The notes under the pieces were generated by a model. The model was not told the DNA's origin. It did no database searches and was given only the letters and a program-made list of their open reading frames with translations. The position numbers and the translations under genes are program-made. From positions 1 through 5,739 of the forward strand of contig CANHNT010000131.1 in NCBI GenBank assembly GCA_947461985.1: DNA of 5,739 nt. Reading direction: 5' to 3'. Positions 1 to 5,739 of this stretch are shown piece after piece; within the stretch, counting starts at the first letter, position 1; every line of letters begins with the position of its first letter. Source of the stretch: Bacteroidota bacterium. Lineage in GTDB: Bacteria; Bacteroidota; Bacteroidia; Chitinophagales; Chitinophagaceae.

Positions 1-149
1 AAGATAGTATAAATCATCGTTAAATCGGCAGTATCATAGGCTTTGTAAATAAATATCAACGAAAAATTTAAAATATATCCTATAAAGCGAGTTGCTATGC
101 TGGGTAAACCATACCACATGGTTTGTCCGGCTAATTTTTTTATACTCAA
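1..149 (-). CDS. Polysaccharide/oligosaccharide flippase-like membrane protein, N-terminal fragment
   Basis: On the minus strand a frame is open from 149 to the window edge, giving 49 codons. The start LSIKKLAGQTMWYGLPSIAT (first residue read as Met) resembles the N-termini of Wzx/MATE-type polysaccharide biosynthesis proteins of Bacteroidota, which begin with a short basic KKLAGQT-like segment and a W/IYGLxSIxxRF helix. A hydrophobic stretch (GYILNFSLIFIYKAY, about residues 24-38) fits a first membrane segment. Such proteins move lipid-linked sugar units across the inner membrane. The chosen start is TTG at 149-147, since no ATG lies upstream before an in-frame stop; an internal ATG at 119-117 would remove ten residues that look conserved. 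The rest of the gene, normally over 400 residues, lies outside the window. The assignment rests on N-terminal resemblance only. The gene is divergent from the coiled-coil protein gene at 260. Confidence 0.6.
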   Translation of the reverse strand, partial: MSIKKLAGQTMWYGLPSIATRFIGYILNFSLIFIYKAYDTADLTMIYTI

Positions 150-167
150 TGAAAAAAGTTTAGAGTG

Positions 168-175
168 TAAAAATA
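168..175 (-). promoter_or_regulatory. Candidate -7 element for the flippase-like gene
   Basis: The minus-strand sequence TATTTTTA matches the Bacteroidota -7 consensus TAnnTTTG except for the final base. It would start transcription around 164, leaving a leader of about 15 nt before the TTG start. No -33 TTG-type box is evident at the expected distance, so this is a weak call in an AT-rich spacer. Confidence 0.25.
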
Positions 176-229
176 AGGCGAACAATTATTATTTTAGTAC
201 TTATTTACGATAAAGAAATACTAAACAAG

Positions 230-237
230 TACATTTG
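230..237 (+). promoter_or_regulatory. Bacteroidota-type -7 promoter element
   Basis: TACATTTG is an exact match to the TAnnTTTG -7 element used by the primary sigma factor of Bacteroidota. Transcription would start near 241, giving an A-rich leader of about 19 nt before the ATG at 260. No clear -33 element is seen. The leader has no Shine-Dalgarno sequence, which is normal for the phylum. Confidence 0.6.
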
Positions 238-259
238 CAGAAATAAAAATTTACAAATA

Positions 260-1129
260 ATGAAAAAATACATTTTTTTAATCTCAATTATTATAACTAC
301 ATTAACCACCTTTGCACAAGAAGTAAAAGAAAGCACAACGGTTGTTAATGATATGAATCAACCTTGTATTTCGGCCGACTATGCGCTGTCTGGAGAAATT
401 ATTGAAGGAGCATTTATCAAAAAAATGGCTGATGCTAAAATTAGTAAAGCTTCAAAAGCAACTAATGGTTTTAAATTATATAAAGGGGTTACGGTTTCTG
501 AAATCACTAAAGAAACAATCGATTTATACTTTAAAGTAGAAGATAAAAAAACATCTGCTATCCTCACGATGGCATTGTCTAAAGGGTATGATAATTTTTT
601 AAAAAAAGAAACAGACTCTGTTTCTATCGAAAATGCAAAAATATATTTAACCAAATTTGCAAATGATGCAACTGCTTTTTTGTTAGCTAAGCAAATGAAC
701 GAACAAGCAGCAGTTGTTAAAAGTTTAGAGAAAAAACTTAAAGGTCAAAGCAAAGACGAAGAAGGTTATACAAAAGATAAATCTAAAATAGAATCAAAAA
801 TCAATTCAAATAAAATAGATATTGTAGCATTAAAAATTGAAATGGAAGCACAACAAAAAGCATTAGAAACTGTAAAAATGAAAACTGTTACTGTTGAAGA
901 AATGAATGCGTTGAAAAAAGAACTAAGCAAACAACAATCTACAACAGAAAAAGCTACTAAAAAATACAACAACGCATTAGAAGATGCAGGCACCTATAAT
1001 GAAAACTTAAAAAAAGCTGAAGACAAAATAATGGATGCTGTTTTAGAACAAACTAAAACAAAATCTGAAATTACAGAAGCGAATAAAAAAATAGATGACT
1101 TAAAAACGCAATTAGCGAATTTAAAATAA
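260..1129 (+). CDS. Secreted coiled-coil protein of unknown function
   Basis: This 289-residue protein starts with a Sec signal peptide: two lysines, a hydrophobic core (residues 4-18) and a probable cleavage site TTFA|QE after residue 19. Residues about 37-125 form a predicted mixed globular domain with segments such as GFKLYKGVTVSEI (70-82) and ALSKGYDNFL (105-114). From about 143 to the end it is Lys/Glu-rich and strongly helical, with heptad-like spacing in two blocks (about 143-206 and 213-289) separated by KTVTVEE. The mature part has a single cysteine (C36), not placed as a lipobox, so it is likely periplasmic rather than a lipoprotein. Similar 'small domain plus coiled coil' exported proteins occur in Bacteroidota as conserved hypotheticals; I know of no function. 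It has its own promoter-like box and terminator, so it appears monocistronic. The ATG is the first in frame and directly precedes the signal peptide. Confidence 0.9.
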   Translation: MKKYIFLISIIITTLTTFAQEVKESTTVVNDMNQPCISADYALSGEIIEGAFIKKMADAKISKASKATNGFKLYKGVTVSEITKETIDLYFKVEDKKTSAILTMALSKGYDNFLKKETDSVSIENAKIYLTKFANDATAFLLAKQMNEQAAVVKSLEKKLKGQSKDEEGYTKDKSKIESKINSNKIDIVALKIEMEAQQKALETVKMKTVTVEEMNALKKELSKQQSTTEKATKKYNNALEDAGTYNENLKKAEDKIMDAVLEQTKTKSEITEANKKIDDLKTQLANLK

Positions 1130-1148
1130 ACATAATTAGAAAGACACT

Positions 1149-1184
1149 AAAAAACGGAGCAAAAAATGATTGCTCCGTTTTTTT
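1149..1184 (+). terminator. Rho-independent terminator of the coiled-coil protein gene
   Basis: A perfect hairpin pairs 1149-1162 with 1170-1183, containing the GC-rich core ACGGAGCAA/TTGCTCCGT and a 7-nt loop (AAAATGA). The 3' arm runs straight into a T-tract (1178-1184). It starts about 20 nt after the stop codon of the gene ending at 1129, as expected for an intrinsic terminator. It separates that gene from the aminotransferase downstream. Confidence 0.92.
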
Positions 1185-1225
1185 ATAAATCAGATTAATT
1201 AATTAAAATATTTATTTATAAATAC

Positions 1226-1233
1226 TAATTTAG
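1226..1233 (+). promoter_or_regulatory. Candidate -7 element upstream of the aminotransferase
   Basis: TAATTTAG matches TAnnTTTG at all fixed positions but one (A for T at position 7). It would place the start of transcription near 1237, giving a leader of about 55 nt. An identical octamer at 1263-1270 could equally act as the -7 box and would give an 18-nt leader, similar to that of the gene at 260. The sequence does not decide between them. Confidence 0.35.
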
Positions 1234-1238
1234 CAAAA

Positions 1239-1265
1239 ATGAAAAAACAAACTAAATTACGATAA
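1239..1265 (+). other. Possible upstream ORF in the aminotransferase leader (MKKQTKLR)
   Basis: An ATG at 1239 opens a frame of eight codons ending in TAA at 1263-1265, 26 nt before the aminotransferase ATG and in a different frame. If transcription starts near 1237 this mini-ORF would sit at the very 5' end of the mRNA. The peptide has no run of serine, glycine or alanine codons that would mark a classical attenuator. Its stop codon lies inside the hairpin at 1252-1270. It may be chance in AT-rich DNA. Confidence 0.25.
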
Positions 1266-1270
1266 TTTAG
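1252..1270. repeat. Perfect 8-bp hairpin CTAAATTA-CGA-TAATTTAG
   Basis: CTAAATTA (1252-1259) and TAATTTAG (1263-1270) are perfect reverse complements around a 3-nt CGA loop. A third copy, TAATTTAG, lies at 1226-1233 in the candidate promoter, so the middle arm can pair with either flank. The 3' arm ends 21 nt before the aminotransferase start codon. It could be a DNA operator dyad or an RNA switch. Only one of the eight pairs is G:C, so stability is low and chance is possible. Confidence 0.45.
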
Positions 1271-1291
1271 AAGTTCATATTAATTATACGC

Positions 1292-2368
1292 ATGAAACAA
1301 CGATTTTTTACGGCTGGTCCATCACAAATTCATTCGAATTATATTGCTTTTTATCAAGAAGCGATGAATTTGAATTATGGAAGTTTAAATCATCGAAGCG
1401 AAGAATTTCGTAAAATCTATCAGCATACGGATGAACAACTTCGATCACTTTTGAATCTTACTGCTTCACATCAAATTTATTTTGCTGGCAGTGCCACCGA
1501 AATTTGGGAACGAATGATTTTAAATTTAGTAGAAGAACATAGTTTTCATTTTGTAAATGGCAGTTTCAGTCAACGATTTTTGGAATTCAGTGAATTATTG
1601 GGCAAAAAAGCGACCTCAATAAAAGTAGAACATGGTCAAGGTTTTGATGTTTCCAATACTATAATTCCATCTAATACCGAATTGATTTGCACCACTCAAA
1701 ACGAGACGAGTTCAGGAGTTTGCATGCCATCTACTGATTTAGTGTCGTTGAAAAAACAACACCCAAATACATTATTGTGTACCGATTTAGTTTCCATTGC
1801 GCCTATTACGAATATTGATTATCATTTTATAGACTCTTCATTTTTTAGTGTACAAAAAGCATTTGGCATGCCTCCAGGTTTAGGTGTTTGGATAGCAAAC
1901 GAAGCTTGTTTATCGAAAGCAGAAAATGTACATTCAAAAAAAATAGTTCAAGGAGCACACCATACTTTATTAAGCTACGCAAAAAATTATGCTCATTGGG
2001 AAACACCTTCAACACCCAATGTAGTTGCTATTTATATTTTAGGCAAAATTGCCGAAGAAATGAATAAAAAAGGGTTGAAGCAAATTCAAGCAGAAATTAA
2101 ATTAAAAGCTGAATTAGTTTATGAATTTGCCAGACGATCTTCACAATTTGAAATTGTTGTAAAAGAGAAAAATCATCAATCTGAAAGTGTAATTGTTTTA
2201 AAATGCAAAGATGAGAATGATTCTATAATTTCTTCGTTAAAAGCAAATGGCATGCATATTTCAACTGGATATGGCCCTTATAAAAAATTAGAAATTAGAA
2301 TTGCCAATTTTCCTTCTACAACCATACATGATATGAATAACTTGATAGAAGAATTGTCAAAATTTTAA
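1292..2368 (+). CDS. Class V PLP-dependent aminotransferase (phosphoserine / alanine-glyoxylate aminotransferase-like)
   Basis: This 358-residue cytoplasmic fold-type I PLP enzyme transfers amino groups; the family includes SerC (serine synthesis) and alanine-glyoxylate or serine-pyruvate aminotransferases. Visible landmarks: N-terminal FTAGPSQIH (6-14), LNHRSEEF (32-39) at the substrate side, FAGSATE (64-70) for the PLP phosphate, QNETSSGV (136-143), D165 in CTDLVS as the pyridine-nitrogen Asp, and SVQKAFGMPPGLG (186-198) with K189 as the Schiff-base lysine. TPNV (241-244) and R336 in EIRIANFP match the carboxylate-binding region. The length equals that of usual SerC, about 360. The motifs (GSATE rather than GGAST, QKAFGMPPGL rather than AGAQKNxGPAG) are closer to the AGT branch than to textbook SerC, so the substrate is left open. 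An in-frame TAG at 1268 makes the ATG at 1292 the natural start. Tandem TAA TAA stops end it. It appears to be transcribed alone, between a terminator and a new promoter. Confidence 0.9.
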   Translation: MKQRFFTAGPSQIHSNYIAFYQEAMNLNYGSLNHRSEEFRKIYQHTDEQLRSLLNLTASHQIYFAGSATEIWERMILNLVEEHSFHFVNGSFSQRFLEFSELLGKKATSIKVEHGQGFDVSNTIIPSNTELICTTQNETSSGVCMPSTDLVSLKKQHPNTLLCTDLVSIAPITNIDYHFIDSSFFSVQKAFGMPPGLGVWIANEACLSKAENVHSKKIVQGAHHTLLSYAKNYAHWETPSTPNVVAIYILGKIAEEMNKKGLKQIQAEIKLKAELVYEFARRSSQFEIVVKEKNHQSESVIVLKCKDENDSIISSLKANGMHISTGYGPYKKLEIRIANFPSTTIHDMNNLIEELSKF

Positions 2369-2501
2369 TAAAACCTATATAATCAATTCCCAATTATTTA
2401 CTATTTATTAAGTAGCAGTCTAAAACTAGCCATTGACGATATCATAAAAAAAACGATTTGAAAATTGGGGTCGTTAATTATTTAATGCAGTAATTTAAAA
2501 A

Positions 2502-2536
2502 ATAAAATAAAACTCAACTTATTTTATCCTTTTTTT
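2502..2536 (+). terminator. A/T-only inverted repeat followed by a T-tract (weak terminator or operator)
   Basis: ATAAAATAA (2502-2510) and TTATTTTAT (2519-2527) form a perfect 9-bp inverted repeat with an 8-nt AACTCAAC loop, followed by CC and seven T (2530-2536). The shape is that of an intrinsic terminator for the aminotransferase gene ending at 2368, but the stem has no G:C pair and would be weak. It sits 134 nt past the stop and 15 nt before the next -7 box, so an operator role is an alternative. No better terminator was seen in the 196-bp gap. Confidence 0.3.
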
Positions 2537-2551
2537 AAGCGCTAGAAACCT

Positions 2552-2559
2552 TATTTTTG
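2552..2559 (+). promoter_or_regulatory. Bacteroidota-type -7 promoter element of the BatA-domain gene
   Basis: TATTTTTG is an exact match to TAnnTTTG and is followed by CAAAC and then the GTG start at 2565. Transcription would start at about 2563-2565, so the mRNA would have essentially no 5' leader. No convincing -33 TTG-type box lies about 20 nt upstream, where the sequence is a T-tract. Confidence 0.55.
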
Positions 2560-2564
2560 CAAAC

Positions 2565-4586
2565 GTGAACTTTTTATTTCCTTTATTTATAGCTGCATCA
2601 TTGGTTATCGGCATTCCGATATTGATTCATTTATTCAATTTTAGAAAATATAAAAAAGTCCTTTTCCCAGATATCCGTTTTTTAAAAGAATTACAAGAAC
2701 AAACTCAAAAATCATCTCGGTTAAAGCATTTACTCATTTTGGCTAGTAGAATATTGGCCGTATTAAGCTTGGTTTTTGCTTTCGCGCAACCATTTTTTCC
2801 AAAAGACAAAGAAAAAATAACACAAGGTCCCAAAGCGGTAAGCATTTATGTAGACAACTCATTTAGTATGGGAGTCGAAAAAAACGCTATTTCTTTAGTT
2901 GACTTAGCCAAAGGCAAAGCCAAAGAAATTATTGAAACCTACTCAAGCAGCGATCAATTTCAAATTTTGACTAACGATTTTGCTTACAATGAAAATCGTT
3001 TTTTAACTAAAGAAGAAGCACTTCGTTTTTTAAGTACCATTCAAGTTTCTGCTACCACAAGAAAAGCAGAAATTATTTTAGAAAAACAAAAACAATTGTT
3101 ACAAACAGAAAATGGGTTTAAAAAACAAATTGTTTTTATCTCTGACTTTCAAAAAAATAATTTCAAGCCTAATTTAGCAATAGACGATGCTACTCAAAAG
3201 TTTTTTGTGCGTGTAAATGCGAACACAATCAATAATATATCGTTAGATACTTTATATTTTGAAAGCCCTACTATTTTATTAAATGAGCCCAATAATATTG
3301 TTGTAAAATTAAAAAACAACAGCAATGAAGAAGCAAATACATCCTTGACGTTGATGGATAATAATCAGCTTAAAAGTGTGGTCAATGTTAGCTTAAAAGG
3401 CAATGAGTTAAAAACCGAAAATGTAACTTTCACAACGTCAAAAGCTGGTAATCAAAATTTAAAAGTGTTTATTCAAGACAATCCAATTCGTTTTGATGAT
3501 ACTTTTTTTGTGGCAGGAAAAGTAAGTTCCAATTTCAGTGTGTTGGTTTTAAATCAAAATAATGCGAATGCCTTTTTAAGTTCTGTGTTTAAACCGAATG
3601 CACAGTTTAGGATGGATAATAATAACGTAACCAGTTTTAATCCTTCCCTGCTTTCAAACTATTCGTTGGTTGTATTAAACAGCGTGACGGCATTGTCGGA
3701 GCCATTGAGCAATGCGTTGCTTAATTTTGCTCAAAAAGGAGGCAGCATTTTAGTATTTGCGCCACAAACCAATGTAACAAATGGTATCAATACGTTCTTG
3801 ACAAAAACAGCAGGTTGCAATTTTTCAAATTATGACACCAATAAATTATTTGTAACCAGTTTCAATAAAACACATGCAATATTCAAAGATATATTTGTAA
3901 AAACACCTGAAAATATTGAATTACCCATTGTTTACAAACACTTCATTATATCCAAGGCAGCTTTGAGTAGCGAACAAAAATTATTTACTTTCTCCAATGG
4001 AGATGCATTTTTAAATAGTTATAAAATAGGTGCAGGCACAATGTATGTTTGCGGCTCAAGTGCCGAAATAAGCGCAAGTAATTTTCCAAAGTCATATTGG
4101 TTTTTACCTATCATTTATAAAATGGCATTTATGAATGCCAACAATGCAATCAACTCCATAACCTTAGGAAAAAATGCTTCATTTACCATTGAAAATAATA
4201 AAGTAAGTGATAAAACAATTTATCATGTGGCAGGAAATAGTGTAGATGCCATTCCTGAACAACGAAGCATTGGAAGTAAAATTCAATTAAATATTAATCA
4301 AGGAATAAAAGAAGCTGGACTCTATTCGGTTTATTTAGAAGGCAGCAAAGACAGCAATTTTGTTGGCATAAACTATAATCGTGCAGAGTCTATTATGGAT
4401 TTTTGGACAATGAAAGAATTGAAAAATAATTCAACTATAAAAAATGCCGAATGGCTAGAAGATAATATCAATGCATCAAGTACTATAAATGAATTACAAC
4501 ATGGCATTCCACTTTGGAAAGTTTGTATTTTGTTAGCCCTGCTTTTTTTGTTGATAGAAATATTATTAATTCGATTAATGAAATAA
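2565..4586 (+). CDS. BatA-domain membrane protein with von Willebrand A-like domain
   Basis: This is a 673-residue inner-membrane protein. Residues 1-78 form the BatA (aerotolerance regulator N-terminal) double-transmembrane module: a helix at 3-24, a basic loop with LFNFRKYKKVLFPDIRFL (23-40) typical of the family, and a second helix at 54-76. Residues about 90-205 are a vWA-like domain with an apparently intact MIDAS: D97-x-S99-x-S101 (VDNSFSMG), a Thr at 164/165 (SATTRKAEI) and D194 (FISDFQ). About 210-320 looks like a beta-rich Ig-like domain. About 324-410 resembles a class I glutamine-amidotransferase-like fold without an evident nucleophile Cys. A C-terminal helix spans 649-669. Bat proteins are linked to stress tolerance and cell-envelope functions, but the role of this long type is not established. 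The start is GTG: it opens directly on the conserved MNFLFPLF segment and no ATG precedes it suitably. It lies 6 nt upstream of the dihydroorotase-like gene, so the two are probably cotranscribed. Confidence 0.9.
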   Translation: MNFLFPLFIAASLVIGIPILIHLFNFRKYKKVLFPDIRFLKELQEQTQKSSRLKHLLILASRILAVLSLVFAFAQPFFPKDKEKITQGPKAVSIYVDNSFSMGVEKNAISLVDLAKGKAKEIIETYSSSDQFQILTNDFAYNENRFLTKEEALRFLSTIQVSATTRKAEIILEKQKQLLQTENGFKKQIVFISDFQKNNFKPNLAIDDATQKFFVRVNANTINNISLDTLYFESPTILLNEPNNIVVKLKNNSNEEANTSLTLMDNNQLKSVVNVSLKGNELKTENVTFTTSKAGNQNLKVFIQDNPIRFDDTFFVAGKVSSNFSVLVLNQNNANAFLSSVFKPNAQFRMDNNNVTSFNPSLLSNYSLVVLNSVTALSEPLSNALLNFAQKGGSILVFAPQTNVTNGINTFLTKTAGCNFSNYDTNKLFVTSFNKTHAIFKDIFVKTPENIELPIVYKHFIISKAALSSEQKLFTFSNGDAFLNSYKIGAGTMYVCGSSAEISASNFPKSYWFLPIIYKMAFMNANNAINSITLGKNASFTIENNKVSDKTIYHVAGNSVDAIPEQRSIGSKIQLNINQGIKEAGLYSVYLEGSKDSNFVGINYNRAESIMDFWTMKELKNNSTIKNAEWLEDNINASSTINELQHGIPLWKVCILLALLFLLIEILLIRLMK

Positions 4587-4592
4587 AAGAAT

Positions 4593-5739
4593 ATGCAGTT
4601 ATTATTAAAAAAAGTGACCATCCTCTCTCCTACTTCAAAACATCATTTGAAGAAAAAAGATATGCTCATTAAAAATGGCATTATCGAAAAAATTGCTGAT
4701 TCAATTAATGAAAAAGTAAAAGACGTTATTGACGAGAAAAATTTATATGTGAGCATTGGTTTTATGGATCTATTTTCTGATTTTTGCGAACCCGGATTTG
4801 AGCACAATGATACCATAGCTACGGGAATGAAAGCTGCATTGGCAGGAGGATTTACAGATATTTGTTTAATACCAAACACCAATCCTATCATTCAAAATCG
4901 CACAACAATTGAATCAATAAAATCCAAATCAGATATTGTTAATTTGCATCCTTTAGGTGCTGTTTCAAAAAATACTGAAGGCAAGGATTTAGCAGAGATG
5001 TATGATATGAAACAAGGTGGCGCTATTGCATTTACCGATGGAAAAAAAACCATTCAAGATGCAGGTTTACTACTAAAAGCATTGCAATATATTAAAACTT
5101 TTAATGGTGTTATTATTGAAATTCCTGAAAATACATCCATTTCAAATCATGGTTTAATGCATGAAGGCATTGTCTCTACACAATTGGGAATGCCAGGAAA
5201 ACCAGCCATTGCAGAGTATATTGCTATTCAGCAAAGTTTAGAGTTAGTGAGTTACACAAATTCTAAAATTCACTTTACAGGAGTCAGTACCAAAAAATCA
5301 ATTGAATTAATTAAGCAAGCAAAAAAGCAAGGTTTACAGGTTACTTGCTCTGTAACTCCATATCATTTATTGTTTACAGATGCTGATTTAGAAACCTATG
5401 ATAGTTTGTATAAAGTTAATCCACCACTAAGAACAGATGAAGATCGAAAAGCCTTGTTAAAAGCGATTGAAGATGGTGTGGTAGATAGTATTGCTTCACA
5501 TCATTTTCCACAAGATTGGGATGCTAAAACAAAGGAATTTGAATATGCAAAAAATGGCATGATTACGTTACAAACCCTATTGCCATCTTTATTAAAAGCA
5601 AGTTCAAAAATTACCTTAGAAAAATGGATTTCATTACTTACAGAAAAACCAAGAGAAATTCTTTCCGTAAATATTCCTACAATTGATGAAAAACAACAAG
5701 CTTGTTTAACGGTTTTTAATCCTTCTGAGAAATGGAACT
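4593..5739 (+). CDS. pyrC: Dihydroorotase-family protein, probably non-catalytic, 3' end cut by the window
   Basis: The frame is open for 382 codons to the edge; the family is about 420 residues, so roughly 40 are missing. Family landmarks include GFMDLFSDFCEPG (56-68), AALAGGFTDICLIPNTNP (81-98), GAIAFTDG (143-150), MHEGIVSTQLG (189-199), IHFTGVST (226-233), KVNPPLRTDEDR (274-285) and TVFNPSEKW (373-381). Active dihydroorotases close or open the pyrimidine ring precursor (carbamoyl-aspartate/dihydroorotate) with a binuclear zinc centre. Here the HxH motif is F61-S62-D63, the HPED histidine is I177, the HxxHVST histidine is G230, and the catalytic Asp of TDHAPH is H303. Zinc chemistry is therefore unlikely. 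By analogy with inactive PyrC homologues that assemble with aspartate transcarbamoylase (inference), it may be structural. The start ATG at 4593 is 6 nt after the BatA-domain stop, and no Shine-Dalgarno sequence is visible, so translational coupling is likely. The symbol denotes family only. Confidence 0.88.
   Translation, partial: MQLLLKKVTILSPTSKHHLKKKDMLIKNGIIEKIADSINEKVKDVIDEKNLYVSIGFMDLFSDFCEPGFEHNDTIATGMKAALAGGFTDICLIPNTNPIIQNRTTIESIKSKSDIVNLHPLGAVSKNTEGKDLAEMYDMKQGGAIAFTDGKKTIQDAGLLLKALQYIKTFNGVIIEIPENTSISNHGLMHEGIVSTQLGMPGKPAIAEYIAIQQSLELVSYTNSKIHFTGVSTKKSIELIKQAKKQGLQVTCSVTPYHLLFTDADLETYDSLYKVNPPLRTDEDRKALLKAIEDGVVDSIASHHFPQDWDAKTKEFEYAKNGMITLQTLLPSLLKASSKITLEKWISLLTEKPREILSVNIPTIDEKQQACLTVFNPSEKWN

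Noticed and set aside
106..124. Inverted repeat AAACCAT-ACCAC-ATGGTTT
   Set aside because: It lies inside the conserved coding start of the flippase-like gene (encoding QTMWYGLP), has no T-tract, and is explained by the codons.
597..606. Homopolymer runs (T6A7 and similar) as possible frameshift or slippage sites in the coiled-coil gene
   Set aside because: The reading frame and helical character continue unbroken through them, and such runs are frequent in this AT-rich DNA.
379..993. Minus-strand open frames of 91 and 75 codons (379-654 and 766-993)
   Set aside because: They lie wholly opposite the coiled-coil protein gene, are composed of Phe/Ser/Ile-rich sequence that simply mirrors Lys/Glu-rich codons, and have no promoter-like box or family resemblance.
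2389..2469. Complementary CCCAATT (2389-2395) and AATTGGG (2463-2469) in the gap before the BatA-domain gene
   Set aside because: Seven base pairs separated by 67 nt with no supporting structure between them; likely chance. The nearby AACGA/TCGTT pair (2452-2475) is too short and its loop too large.
4373..4891. Minus-strand open frames of 82 codons each (4373-4621 and 4643-4891)
   Set aside because: They are antisense to the end of the BatA-domain gene and the start of the dihydroorotase-like gene, both of which have clear family motifs on the plus strand.
1..5739. Insertion sequences, phage genes, CRISPR arrays, tRNA or rRNA genes
   Set aside because: No terminal repeats, target duplications, transposase or integrase motifs, regularly spaced repeats or RNA-gene signatures were seen on either strand.

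Overview
The window reads as chromosomal DNA from an AT-rich member of the Bacteroidota. The evidence is threefold. The -7 promoter elements are of the TAnnTTTG type, and no Shine-Dalgarno sequences are visible before the genes. The encoded families are typical of the phylum: a BatA-type membrane protein with a von Willebrand A fold, a degenerate dihydroorotase, and a secreted coiled-coil protein. The exact genus cannot be read from the sequence.

Layout: the left edge (1-149, minus strand) holds the N-terminus of a polysaccharide/oligosaccharide flippase-like membrane protein. It is divergent from a monocistronic secreted coiled-coil protein of unknown function (260-1129), which has its own -7 box and ends in a strong intrinsic terminator (1149-1184). 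A class V PLP-dependent aminotransferase (1292-2368) follows. Its leader carries an 8-bp element present three times and a nine-codon (stop included) upstream ORF. After a 196-bp gap containing an A/T-only hairpin with a T-tract, a BatA-domain protein (2565-4586) begins at a GTG only 5 nt past a perfect -7 box, so its mRNA may be leaderless. Six bases further on begins a dihydroorotase-family protein (4593 to the right edge), truncated by the window.

How the genes fit together: only the last two look like one transcription unit. The dihydroorotase-like protein has lost the HxH metal-binding motif and the other recognisable catalytic positions. It is therefore probably a non-catalytic homologue, of the kind known to support aspartate transcarbamoylase, rather than a working enzyme. 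No mobile element, CRISPR array, tRNA or rRNA was seen. The points most worth following are the pairing of a membrane MIDAS protein with a pseudo-dihydroorotase, the leaderless GTG start, and the repeat structure in the aminotransferase leader.
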